Part shown: positions 1-18,462 of the stretch, in pieces
How the letters are laid out: each line of letters opens with the position of its first letter
Position numbering within the stretch: position 1 is the stretch's first letter
Origin: Auxenochlorella pyrenoidosa
Taxonomy: Eukaryota > Chlorophyta > Trebouxiophyceae > Chlorellales > Chlorellaceae
Length of the DNA stretch: 45,206 nucleotides
Assembly (NCBI GenBank): GCA_001430745.1
Contig: KQ482061.1
Span: 991,114-1,036,319 of the forward strand
Direction of reading: 5' to 3'
Program-made: the position numbers and the translations under genes
Notes under the pieces: generated by a model
What the model was told of the DNA's origin: nothing
Database searches by the model: none
What the model saw: the letters and a program-made list of their open reading frames with translations, nothing else

Positions 1-170
1 GGGGGGGGCTGGTCTTGCGGCGTCCATGCGCGCCACGCAGCCAGCAGCCCGGGCAAGGCGGCCATTTTTGTGCCAGGGACCCCTGTGGAGAACCCTGCGG
101 ATGGCACGGCCGCTGGATGCGTGTTTCCTGTGCTCGCGCTCGCTGCGACAGCCGCGCCGCGGGGCCCCAC

Positions 171-313
171 CTGTATGCAAAGTGCAGGGCGGCCAGCAGG
201 ATGCCGCCCGCGATGCCCGCCTCCAGCCCCAGCGCCATGACCAGGCCGAAGGTGGCCAGCAGCAGGGCATACTCCACGCCGCTGATGCGCTTGCGGGCAA
301 TGAACAGCCAGTC
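171..313 (-). CDS. Orphan exon of a SulP/SLC26-type anion transporter
   Basis: Read on the minus strand, this stretch is an open 47-codon exon. It has a good acceptor before it (CAG at 314-316) and an AG|GTGGGG donor after it (intron from 170). The translation starts DWLFIARKRISGVEY and continues into one long hydrophobic, glycine/alanine-rich segment. The basic 'W..ARKR+S..EY' turn followed by a helix resembles the late transmembrane helices of SulP-family (SLC26) sulfate/anion transporters, so this is probably a plasma-membrane or organelle carrier fragment. The rest of that gene would lie beyond the left edge and none of its N-terminal part is visible. It begins in phase 0, whereas the malic enzyme exon before it (604-709) ends in phase 1, so the two are not exons of one reading frame. 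The family call rests on motif resemblance only. Confidence 0.5.
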
Positions 314-345
314 CTGCGGGTTGAGAGGTGGGGAGGCACGGCGGG

Positions 346-370
346 GGAGGGGGGGGGGGGGGGGGGGGGC
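346..370. repeat. Poly-G tract
   Basis: A run of G interrupted by a single A lies between the malic enzyme fragment and the SulP-like exon. The window itself also opens with a short G run. Such homopolymers are easily mis-sequenced or collapsed, and this one sits exactly where two unrelated genes meet. Confidence 0.8.
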
Positions 371-603
371 AGCGTGGGGGCTCAAGGGCTGAACTCATCC
401 GCACGGTGTGTCCCGGCTGGCACAGCACACACTGCCAGGCCAGGCCACCCTTGTGTGCTCTCTCCAACCCCTACCTCTGCTCATGCAAGGTTTGCCGCGA
501 TTTGGGGCATGCCCGGTTGAGCTGCAGGCCCGCACCTGCCAGGCAACCGGGGACCAACCCCCACCCACCCCCACCCGCTGCCGCAGCCGGGGCTGGCCCT
601 CAC

Positions 604-3033
604 CGGCGGTGCCGTAGCGGCGGCGCACCGCCGTCAGGAACTCATCCACCAGCTCGTAGTAGGCGTCCCCCCGCACCCGGCGGTGCTTGGTGCCCACGTA
701 GATGGGGTCCTGGGCGGGTGGAGGTGGGGGGGTGGTGTGTGTGGGTTGGGTGGGTGGGTGGGTGGGTGGGGAGCGGCTGTTGGGGGCAGGACATGGCAGA
801 CCAGACAACCAGGAGCAGCGCTTAGGCCTGCCTCACTGCGGAGGCGGCGCGTCAGGGTGGCGCACGCCTGCTCAGCTTCCCCCTGGCGGCAGCCGCCCAG
901 GTACCCCAGCCTCAGGGGAGGACTCCCCCACCTGCAGCAGCGTCTCATTGTCGGTGCCGGCATCAATGGTCACTGGCATGCAGGCAGATGGCACCACGCC
1001 GCCGCATGCCGTGTACAGCGCCAGCCGGCTGATGGGGACGCCGATTGCCTGCGGGTGGGCACAATGGGGAGCATGGGGTTGGCAAGTTCACGTCACATGG
1101 AGGGGCAGTCGCCCATGCAGTCATGGACAGCTTGCATCCAGCAGCGTGCAGAATGACAGAGAGGCTGGTCCTGCCGGCTGAGCATGCCGACTGCCACGGC
1201 AGCGCCGCCTCCTCGCCAGGCTGCGCCAAACTTGCGGCAGGCAGGCAGGCTGGCCCTGGGGAGAGGGGCCCCACCTGCACGCCCAGGTCCCCCAGGATGC
1301 CCACGCGCTGCCCGTCGGTGAGGCAGATGGCCTTGATGCGCCGCTCCGGCCAGTTCTTCAGGATGGAGAAGATGGAGCCCTTGTCCTCCAGGGAGAGGTA
1401 CATGGCGCGCGGCATGCTGCAGGAATCGGCACGCAGGGCAGGCTGGGGGCTCTCAGGCCGTGGGCACACGGCACCGGCTGCTCGTCTGAACACCGGCATG
1501 CTGCGGCAGTGCAGCAACCTCCTGCCCGCTGGCAGGCAGGCCGGCCAGCACCCACTCATCGCAGGCTGTGTGCCGACCTTGGTGCATCCATCCCCAGGCT
1601 GTGCAGTGCAGGACGCAGGGCGATGCAGAGCAACGGCAGGCGCGCATGCTGCTGCGCTCCGCGCACGGCGCATCCCTGCTATGCGTCGCCGCACCCTGCA
1701 GCCCCACCTGCGGAACATGAGGCTGTACCCCTGGCAGTACTGCCCAATGGTGGGCTGCAGCATGATGGGCAGCAGCTCCTCAATGTGCTGCGGGGCGCAG
1801 GCGGGTGGGTGGGTGGGTGGGTGGGGGCCCGCCTGTCAGCAAAGAGGTGAGCAAGCCCTGCAACGCTGCCAGATCACGACGGCATACCGCATGCCAGGCC
1901 TGGAGACGAATGGAGAGGTAGCCTCTGCGCCGCACTCGCATCAAGGCCAGGCGCAGCAGCCAGCCTGGGTGCAGCCAGCTGGCCCAACGGCGCACAGCAG
2001 GTTCTGGCTGCCCATAACGGTGCAGGGCGGGGGCAGCGCCAGCCTCTGGCGGCCCCGATGCGCACCTCGCTGAGCACGTAGTAGAAGAGGCGCTCGTTGC
2101 GCTCCTGCAGGCTCATCAGGTAGGTGTGCTTCTCGATGGGGTTGCTTTTGCTGCAGGCCAAGAGAAGCGCGCCAGGTGGCAGGGGGGGCTGAGGCAGAGG
2201 TGGTGCGCAACTACACAGACAGCACGCAGTCGGGAAGAGCAGAGGCGCTGCCACGGTTGGGATCAGCAGTCATTCGCCAAAACACATGGTCAGCCCCCCC
2301 CACCCCCCACCCCCCACCCCACCCCACCACCCGCCCCAGGCACACGCACACCTGCGGATGTTGGTCAGCACCCTCTCCGCCTGGACCTCCTGGGAGAGCA
2401 CCGCAGGGGGCAGCAGGCCCCGCAGGTACAGCCTGTCCCGCTCCAGCTGGCTGAAGGCCAGGCCCTTGTTGTACTGCATTCGCCGGGCGCACGCCAGCAG
2501 GGGCACTGAGGCACGGCAAAGCGAGAGAGGGACCCACTGCAGCTGGCCGAGGACATTTGTAAGGATGCGCAGCACAGCAACCTGCTGCAGGGGGCTGGCA
2601 GGCAGCTACGGGTCACACGGGGCGGGGGGGGGTCGGGGCGGCACCGGCCGCCGCCAGCTGCACGCACCCGCGCGTCGCGCATGAGGTCCACTCCGCTGAT
2701 GACCGACCGCACCCACGGCGTTGTGGGTCGGCTGTGAGACTGCACAGCGTCCGATGGCGAGTCGAGGGGGGCGAAAGAAAGCTTGACAAACGCAAGTGCG
2801 GCGACAGGCGGCAGCAGGCGGCGAGGCCTGCTGCTGGCTCAGTGTTTCGCACATCCAGCGCAATCGCTCTCAACCACACCGTCAGCAGGTTTTGTAACAC
2901 CATCCGAACGCACCTCCCGCTCGTCCTCCTCGCCTCCCGGCAGCACACTCAGACTTCGCACTGCTGTAGCGGCCCTGCCGAGTCCATCAGCTGCCAGACC
3001 GCGCCTGAGCGCATGTCTAGCAGCTGCCAGCAT
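604..3033 (-). CDS. Malic enzyme, N-terminal half, mitochondrial-type (partial)
   Basis: Malic enzyme decarboxylates malate to pyruvate with NAD(P) reduction. Eight exons join in frame: 2914-3033, 2668-2739, 2352-2473, 2066-2150, 1708-1787, 1275-1416, 932-1048, 604-709, all with GT-AG introns. The start at 3033 opens with [12 protein letters not shown], an arginine- and alanine-rich leader typical of mitochondrial targeting. The body then carries the family's N-terminal hallmarks: [63 protein letters not shown] (NAD(P)/active-site lead-in) and the [21 protein letters not shown] segment split between residues. The gene stops after the last of these at a phase-1 donor. The metal-binding and NAD(P)-domain half, roughly 300 residues, is not found in the remaining 600 bases, where a different gene's exon appears. 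Cofactor preference cannot be read from this part. Confidence 0.9.
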
Positions 3034-4083
3034 GCCGGGAGCAGCTCGAGACTGCACCGCTGTCGGCAAGGGCTCTTGGCGGTGCGCTTGCAGACGTTGC
3101 TGCTTGCACTCTGCAAGACACAAGAACTCTTTGATGCAGAAACCACTGCACACTCTGTCAATGCACGTCTCCCCTCGCTGGATGAGCCTCTGCTGCGTGC
3201 GCTGGGCGGTGCCGCAAACTGCTGAACAGAAACAGATGATCACCATGCTGCCCATCTTTATTATCACTGACTCTGAGAATTCTATGAATTACGTGCCACA
3301 TCATTCGTTCGGATAATTGGAAAGAAAACCAACACGCTGTTCTTGAACACTCACTGCACCCAGGCATGGCAGCTCGCTTGTCGTTTGCACTGACGCAGTT
3401 TGAGGCAGCTGAATGAAGATGCATTCTACTCGGCTTTATGACTGAACAGCTGCATCCGAGCAGCATTACGCCTGTATAACGTGCCGGAGTCCTCGTGGCG
3501 ATGGTTGAATATCGGAAGCCAGTGTCTGGCATTCTCCCCATCTTCCTACCTGACGGCACGGGACTTCAACCACCGGCTGGTATGAACCGAGGTTGCACCC
3601 ATGACTGCAGGGGTTCAAATTGTACCTAAACCAGTGCGATGGAGGGTACATGTCACCCTGCTTGCTCAACCAGGGCATGGGCATGCCAGCACGACTCGCC
3701 GTGGCGCAGCACAGCGGTGCCTGCGGCAACTGCGGAAACTGCGGCAGAATGTCGATCGCGTGGATCTTCGCAACTCCAGTGCCATACACACATAAAGGTT
3801 AGTCTGTCACGCTCGGAAGCGCTGGGGCTGCCTGTCGCCACGCGGTCACGCGCCCGCGACGCCATTTTAGGGTAGCTGCTAGCACATTGGGATCAAAATC
3901 ACGTTGTTGGACAAGGTTCAAGGTCTTCGGAAGCGGCTGGACGAGCTGCCCTGCCGCCCCCGTCCACCGCCGCCCGGCCGCTACGTGCCCCTCGATGCCC
4001 TACAGGCCTGCCATGGCTCTGCTCAGTCGAGGTACTCAACTCATGTGCTTTCCACCCCAGAGTGCAGGGAGTGGCCAGGAGCA
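3034..4083. other. Intergenic, divergent promoter region
   Basis: This 1.05 kb lies between the start of the malic enzyme (-) and the start of the small membrane protein (+). It is less GC-rich in 3240-3500 than the genes around it. I see no convincing coding exon. A short open stretch at 3904-4050 has no recognisable similarity, although an upstream exon of the following gene cannot be excluded. Confidence 0.5.
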
Positions 4084-4836
4084 ATGTCGGCTGCTTCGCT
4101 GCTTGTGATGCGGACGTTCTACGGTTTCAACGTTCTGGGCGCTGGCCGCGCCGGGCTGCAGCTCCTGCTGGACGACCGCAAGGCGGCGGAGGACTCGTGG
4201 GGGGTGCCCGTCACCCCTCGCCTGGCTGCGGTGGCAGTGGGCAGCATGTGGACCTCCGCAGCGCTCCTCTCGCTCGCTGGCCTGGCTGCCCCGGTCACCT
4301 TCAGGTGCGGTGCCTGGCAGTGCTGCCCGTCACACCCTCCCAATCGACGTCGCCATCTGCCCTGACAGATGAGGACCAGGAGCTGAAGTGGACTTGTTGG
4401 CTGTCCCGTGGTGACAGCTCCTGGGATGCCCTGCCCATGCAGCCCGCTGCTGCTGTTCCAGGTAGTGTACAAGAGCATCTTCACGCTGTCCAGCACGCTG
4501 CCAGCGTTGCGCCGCCGCCAGCCGGCCGACCGCCCCGCGCTGACTATGGGTACGCCGGGGCGGTTGTCCCCCATACACCTGAAGTGTTGGGAGCAAGGGT
4601 GAAGGGTCAGGGTTGCGCCGGTCTCTGAGGAGGATGGCAGGCCTGCCCGTCACGGCCTGCCCCTTGCCCTCTGTGCGCCCTCGCTATGTCCTCTATCCGG
4701 CCCCCATGCACAGAAACCTACTCCCGTATGCGCCACACCGTGCTGTGCAGGCGCGATCTTCGCTCCCTACGCTCTGCTGCTGCCTTTCTTCCTGCCCTGG
4801 GGCCACCTGCTGGGAGGCCTGTGGCTCTCGGCCTGA
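4084..4836 (+). CDS. Small multi-pass membrane protein, unknown function
   Basis: Three exons, 4084-4304, 4443-4549 and 4751-4836, join in matching phases into a 137-residue protein that starts MSAASLLVMRTFYGFN and ends at TGA 4834-4836. It has hydrophobic segments near residues 46-67 (LAAVAVGSMWTSAALLSLAG), 73-92 (SPLLLFQVVYKSIFTL) and 108-136 (rich in P, F, L and W). The 'PLLLFQVVYKS' turn recalls short bacterial membrane proteins of unknown role, but I cannot name the family. A basic loop (RRRQP) separates the last two helices. A TGTAA signal follows at 5152. The start was chosen because it is the first in-frame ATG giving a contiguous product. An extra 5' exon is possible. Confidence 0.65.
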
Positions 4837-5639
4837 CAAGCGCCAGGCTAGCCTGGCTCGAGGGGCGGTCGCCCGCCCAGAGCACGGCGCCCAGTCAGCC
4901 CGCTCTCGGTGTCTGCATCGTGGTGTGGGCCCCTGCAGGACCTCTGTCCGCTCATGTCGCTGTTGCTGGGTGCACCATCGCGCATGCGCGGGTCTGCTGT
5001 TCTGTGCCTTTCGAGTCTGCCAGCACCAGTGCTGGCACCGCGAGCGCCCCCGTGCACGACCAAGTGTTTGGGATTAGCACAGCACCTGCATCCAGGCTTT
5101 GGGTTGCATCTCAGGGTCTGCCCTCCTGGGTCCTCATGCGACTGTCTTGCGTGTAAATCTCAGCCCGTGAAGCGTGCCGGATGCTGCTGGCCAGCACCTC
5201 GCACCTGCTGGTCCCGGTGCAGATCCCGGTGCAGAGTGGGGGCAGTCTGACGCAGGCCCTGCCCCTACCAGCATGCTGGGCACCCAGCTCCTACCAGGGG
5301 CGGCATGCCTACAACAGCGTGTGGCGGGGGGGCAGCTGGGGGAGGTGACTCAACGCAGCCCGGACCACCCTGCGGGGGCCGGCAGCAGTGCCCAGCAGTC
5401 TGCAAGGCGTCTGCCACCGCTTTCAGATCCGTGCCACAACAAGTGCAAGTGTACACAACGCACAGGCCAATGACTGGGGTCTGGCACAGGGTGGGCCTGT
5501 GGGTGGGCTGGCGGCGCAGCGCGCTCAGCGCAAGGGGCCCATGTGGGACATGTGGAGATTGCGGGCCACCAGCGGCACCTTCGGTTGTCGATCGACTTCC
5601 TCTGCCCACCCGGCCTCCCCCCCCGCACAAACCACTGCA
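4837..5639. other. Intergenic: 3' UTR of the membrane protein and promoter of glutamine synthetase
   Basis: About 800 bases between two genes of the same orientation. They contain the TGTAA element at 5152-5156 that likely ends the first transcript. No exon with recognisable coding content is seen, and no plastid transit peptide joins in frame to the glutamine synthetase start. Confidence 0.5.
5152..5156 (+). terminator. TGTAA polyadenylation-type signal
   Basis: TGTAA is the usual green-algal poly(A) signal. This copy lies about 315 bases after the stop of the small membrane protein gene. Confidence 0.4.
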
Positions 5640-8600
5640 ATGGCGGAGCCCTACACCCTCCCGCCGTGCTTCGGCACCACCGGCAAGGAGGAGCAGCTGC
5701 TGGACGGCTCGCTGTGGGACAACCGCTTCGCTGGCCTTGACCAGGCCGGCAAGATTGCCGCCGAGTGAGTTTTGATACAACCCTGGGCAACTGCCCTGCA
5801 TCCCGCGGCTGGCCAAGGGCCGCCCAGGCCGCCTTACAGGCAGCCGTCACACCAGTAGAGCCAGGAAAGCCCCCCGGATCGCGGCAAGAGCTGCCTGCGC
5901 TGCCAGAAACCCCGGCTAGGGCATGGCGTGGACCCTAGACCTGATCCTTGTTCTGCGGTCGTTGTTCCCGCCGCCTGCCCTTCATACGGGCGTGTGGATG
6001 AGTTGCAGCACGGCCGATCGTCAGGTTGAAGCAACCGCCAGCCCCACTGCCGCCGCTCCCGCCAGCGCCGCTGCCTGTCGGCGCTGTCCCGGGCGCCAGC
6101 GCCTGCGGCGTACTGCAGCCAAATGAGCGCAGCAACCAGCATCTGGGCTCAGCCACGCAGCAGGAGACAGCCACAGAGCCATGCGCACGCTCATGCGGTC
6201 TCCGCACCCCAGCAACACCCTTCCGACCCCCGAGCCAGTGCGCACGCTGCACCCACTGACTGCGGCGCTGCCCTCTCTGTTTGATCCCCTTGCAGGTATG
6301 TGTGGATTGGCGGCACCGGACAAGACAGTGAGTCTCGGGGGAGTTACTGCACCCCGCTCGTACATCCTCAGCACCCACCTGGGGGGTGTCCTGCGTTCTG
6401 CACGTTTCGCTGGCCCCCGCGCTTGTCTCCGGCCCTAGATCCCATGCTCATCCATTCCCCCTGCCTGCTCCCCATGCGCTGCCCCCGCCCCTATTGCAGT
6501 GCGCTCCAAGACCCGGGTGCTGGCCAAGGTGCCCAAGAGCCCCTCTGAGCTGCCCATGTGGAACTACGATGGCTCCTCCACCGGCCAGGTGGGGGGGGGC
6601 GGGAGCACCAGGGTGGCCCACTCGGCTGCCCGTGCACAAGCTGCCGGCCCGGCTGCAAACCTGCCAGCTGCCCCTGCGCGCCACTCAGGTTCCCTCGTTC
6701 AAGCCGGAAGCGCCGTTGCCAAACGGTGTTTGCCACTGCGCCATCACCGAGCTTTCCGCGCTCGTCGCTGTGTGCAGGCCCCGGGCGACGACTCCGAGGT
6801 GTACCTGGTGCCGCGCGCCATCTACCGCGACCCCTTCCGTGGCGGCGACAACATCCTGGTCATGTGAGCGGCCCGCCCGCCAGCCGCGCCCAGCGCCTGG
6901 TCACCGGCGCGTGCTGGCCAGCTTGCCGACTGTTCAAGCCCATGCTAAAAACCCCTTCATCTCGTCCCCCCCGCCAGGTGCGACGCGTACGAGCCCCCCC
7001 GCGTGCTGCCCGACGGCACCGTGACCGCGCTCAAGCCCATCCCCACCAACACCCGTGCCGCCTGCGCCGAGGTGCGCCGCCCCCGCTGCTGGCATGCAGC
7101 CCGTGCCGCCCGCTTGTCACACCCTGCCTGCCCCATCCTCACACCCTGCCTGCCCCCCCCCCCCACCCCCCCCCAACCTCCGCTCCCACCCATCCTGACC
7201 CTGCATTCCCCCATCCGCCCTGTTCCAGGTGATGGAGAAGTGCAAGGACGAGGAGCCGTGGTTTGGCATCGAGCAGGAGTACACCCTGCTGAACGCGCGC
7301 ACCAAGTGGCCGCTGGGCTGGCCCACCAACGGCTACCCCGGCCCCCAGGGCCCCTACTACTGCTCCGGTGGGCACAGCCCCAGGCCCTGGCTGCTACTGC
7401 TCGGGGATGCTGCGCCCTGGCTGCTGCACAAACGCAGCGATTCATGCTTGCCACCTGCCTGCGCGGTCTGCCCACTCATTGCTGTCCCCCCGCGCTCATC
7501 TCTCCGCTGCAGCTGGCGCGGGCGCCGCCATTGGCCGTGAGATTGTGGAGAGCCACCTCAAGGCCTGCATGTACGCGGGCATCAACATCAGCGGCGTGAA
7601 CGCGGAGGTCATGCCCGCGCAGTGGGAGTACCAGGTGCCTGGGCCGGGCTGCTGCGGGCTGGGCGGCAGGCAGGGAAAACCTTATGTCAGGCATCTCGAG
7701 AGGACAACACAGCTCTCCCTGCCTGCTCTGTGCCGCATCTCTGTCTCTAGCTCTGCACGGCAGCACGACCTGGGCTGCTGGCCCACGCTGTGCCTGTGCC
7801 TCGGCAGCATCCCGCCTGCCCGCACTGCCGCGACCATTCCCTCGTTGTGGCTCGTGCAGGTGGGCCCCTGCACCGGCATCTCCATGGGCGATGACCTGTG
7901 GATGTCTCGCTACATCCTGTACCGCCTGGCCGGTGAGCAAGGCAACGCCGGGCACTCTTCGCGCCCGGAACGGCGTGGCCAGCTCAGCAGGCCTCATCCT
8001 GCCACCACTAAGCTCAGGCTCTTTAATCTCCCCTCGCGGAAGGCATCTCTTGACCGGTATACCGCTTACCCCCGCCCCTCCCTCGCAGAGCTGTACAACG
8101 TGGAGGTGACCATTGACCCCAAGCCCATCCCCGGCGACTGGAACGGCGCTGGCGGCCACACCAACTTCTCCTCCAAGTCCACGCGCCAGGCTGAGACCGG
8201 CTGGCAGGTGGGAACACAGGCTGGGCGCACAGCCCAGACCTCCAGCAGCCCGGCATGCCTCAGCCTGCGATGAAAGCTATTTTACTTTGCTGGTTGCTCT
8301 GCCTGCTGATGTGTGGGCGCCTTGCGCGTGCCCCCCTCCCTGCAGGCGATCCAGGACCAGATTGCCAAGCTGGAGAAGCGGCACGCCGTGCACATCGCAG
8401 CCTACGGCGAGGGCAACGAGCGCCGCCTGACTGGTGAGCGCTTGGCCGGCAGGATGGGACGCAAGGTTGCGCGGGTCGCTGCTTGGTGCATTCAGATTCT
8501 GCCCCATGCTGGGTTGCCCACCGTCCTGCACCCTGCTTGCACCCACCCGCCCCGCAGGCAAGCACGAGACCAGCAGCATCCACGACTTCTCTTGGGGCGT

Positions 8601-8742
8601 GGCCAACCGCGGTTGCTCCATCCGCGTGGGCCGCATGGTGCCGGTGGAGAAGTGCGGCTACTACGAGGACCGCCGCCCCGCCTCCAACCTGGACCCCTAC
8701 GTCGTCACCCGCCTCATCTGCGAGTCCGCGCTGCTCATGTGA
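5640..8742 (+). CDS. GLN1: Glutamine synthetase, cytosolic (GS1) type
   Basis: It forms glutamine from glutamate, ammonium and ATP. Eleven exons join without a phase conflict: 5640-5764, 6296-6327, 6500-6588, 6778-6863, 6978-7071, 7229-7367, 7513-7634, 7860-7932, 8089-8207, 8346-8433, 8558-8742. The product is 383 residues, normal for eukaryotic GS II. Visible hallmarks in order are [45 protein letters not shown] (metal/glutamate site), [35 protein letters not shown] (ATP/ammonium side), [18 protein letters not shown] and [11 protein letters not shown]. The start [12 protein letters not shown] gives a short N terminus without a transit peptide, so the cytosol is the likely site. All introns are GT-AG. 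TGTAA follows at 9063. Confidence 0.96.
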
Positions 8743-9432
8743 GCACGCGCCGAGGCGGCTCTGCTGGCGCAGCCGCAGCCCAGCCAATGAACGTACGCAA
8801 GGGGCCCCGCCCCACACGATGATACCCGGGTGCAGCCAACCGCACTGCCAGGACCCTACTGATGTTTCCTCTTGACGCCCGCTCCCGACTTGCTCCCCTG
8901 CCTCCCCTGCTCCTCGCCACGCTCTCCCACTGTGCTGCGACTGCCTGTTCCCCTGCCGGCCGGAAACGGCCCCTACCCCCGTGTCCCTTCAATGCCTCCC
9001 CTGTTCCTCTGCTTGAACGAGCCTGCTTTTCCATGGGACTGTCGCTGCATTCAATACCTTGCTGTAACCAGTAGATGGCGGTTCCGGTTGCACGAGGCGT
9101 GCACGCCTTGATTGCCAGCAGAGGAGGCAGCACCGTCGAGCATCGCAAATGTGCACACAGAAAGGTCCTGAATTATAGAGATCCATGTGTTTCCTGTCAG
9201 CAGCAAAGTCCGCTGTGCAGCAATGAATGCAGTTGGGACGCCCATCATCCTGCTCTGCTGTGCCTGCCGCCGACAGCGCTGCGTTTCAGGTGCCCCCTTT
9301 TGCCGCCCTGCCTACCTCCGCATCCGCACTTCTGCGCTCACCTGCGATCGCCGCAGCCAAGCTGCCGAAGGCTCGGCCTCGTTCAGAAGGCTCCAGGCGA
9401 TCAGGCTCCTTCCCAGCTCGACAGGGGCAACG
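8743..9432. other. Intergenic between glutamine synthetase and CDC48
   Basis: It holds the 3' UTR of glutamine synthetase, including TGTAA at 9063-9067, and then the CDC48 promoter and 5' UTR. No gene was recognised in it. Confidence 0.5.
9063..9067 (+). terminator. TGTAA polyadenylation-type signal
   Basis: It lies 320 bases after the glutamine synthetase stop and marks the probable end of that transcript. Confidence 0.45.
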
Positions 9433-17261
<7,829 letters not shown>

Positions 17262-17430
17262 GAGCTGGACACGACAGGGGCAGGGAGCACTCCAGCAGCT
17301 GTGCGCATGGCTAACCGCGATTGACAAAGTCTCGCCATTCTTGCGCCAGCGCGCCGCATGCTGCCGCCCCATACCTCTGCAGTGCCCTGGTCATTCCTGT
17401 CCAGCCCTCCCCTCCTGTGCACTCCCCCCC

Positions 17431-17435
17431 TGTAA
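17431..17435 (+). terminator. TGTAA polyadenylation-type signal of CDC48
   Basis: It lies 170 bases after the CDC48 stop. The convergent DUF3110 gene has a minus-strand TGTAA at 17522-17526, so the two transcripts probably end within about 90 bases of each other. Confidence 0.5.
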
Positions 17436-17521
17436 CTTTTCGACTTGCACGACATCAGACTTGCACAACAGAACACGTGAGGCTGTGATGACCAGATTGG
17501 CAGGTGAACAGGGGTAAGAGT

Positions 17522-17526
17522 TTACA
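17522..17526 (-). terminator. Possible TGTAA polyadenylation-type signal of the DUF3110 gene
   Basis: Minus-strand TGTAA in the convergent interval. It would imply a long 3' UTR of about 940 bases for the DUF3110 gene. I found no closer copy. Confidence 0.3.
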
Positions 17527-18462
17527 GGGGACAGACGGCGGGTGTCGGTCATCAGCGACTCCTGGTGCAGGTGTGGGAGGGAAGCAAGCGCCAGGGCTGG
17601 CAGCGTTTGTGGTCAGACATAAGCAAAAGGTTGGAGATACAGCGAGAGTAGTTGGCATCTTGCGGCAGTAGATTAACCGCATCTGGACTGGTGCTGGCAA
17701 GCGACTGCAACGACTCACACAGTGCGGCGCTAGGGGCAGCGTGCGGGCGCAGGCTGGGAACAGGGAAGAGACGACGGGATTCCTTCGGGAGAGCAGTACC
17801 TAGAGCAGGTTGAGCAGCTGCAAGAGGAGGGCAGCGCCAGACGGGGAAGGCAAAGAGCCCAGAAATGCCCAGAGCAGGCTAGCAAATGAGGGGCGCGTGC
17901 GCCATGGCGTGCGCCCCGCGGTGAAAAGGCTTGGTGGCCGGGGGTGCAGCCGAATGAACTTGCGCTGACGAGAAAAATGGCATTTGTTCAAAAACAGATG
18001 GAGAGGAAGGGGAGGTTGGACGGTGGGTGGGGGCCAGACTGGGACGGAACAAAAGGGGCAGGGTGGGGGTCCGGGTCTCCGCAATCTGTGAGGGCGGCCC
18101 TTGCAAGGGGATGGGGCGGCGTCACCAGCGGCGCATGCGCGGGCTCAAAACTTGGGGCTGGGTGGTCGCAGAGTGGACCTGGGTTGCGCTCAAGGCCGGG
18201 CGAAGGGCGGAGGTCGCGCCATTCTCGTTCAAATGGGTCAATGTGCAGATTGGCGGGCGGGGCGAGCAGCTGCGGCGGTTGCTGGCTGCCGCCAGAACCT
18301 GTCGGAACAGCTGTGCACCACGCCTGCCGCCAAGGCTGGTGCCACATTGCAGGGGAAGAAGGTGGGTAGTGGCCATGGGAGGGTGCAGCTGCGCTGCGGA
18401 CGACGGTGCTGCGCCAAAGCAGGCGGTTCCGCCACAGGGCTGCAGCCAAGCGTCGGGCCGCA

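Larger units (their letters stand above)
17262..18462. other. Convergent 3' region between CDC48 and the DUF3110 gene
   Basis: 1.2 kb with facing 3' UTRs. Open stretches on the minus strand here are compositional and lack family similarity. No further gene is supported. Confidence 0.5.

Noticed and set aside
313..604. Spliced malic enzyme-SulP fusion protein
   Set aside because: The upstream exon ends in phase 1 and the downstream exon needs phase 0, so direct splicing breaks the frame.
3605..3630. B-box-like GGTTCAAATTG suggesting a tRNA
   Set aside because: No A box, acceptor stem or anticodon arm could be folded around it in normal or permuted order.
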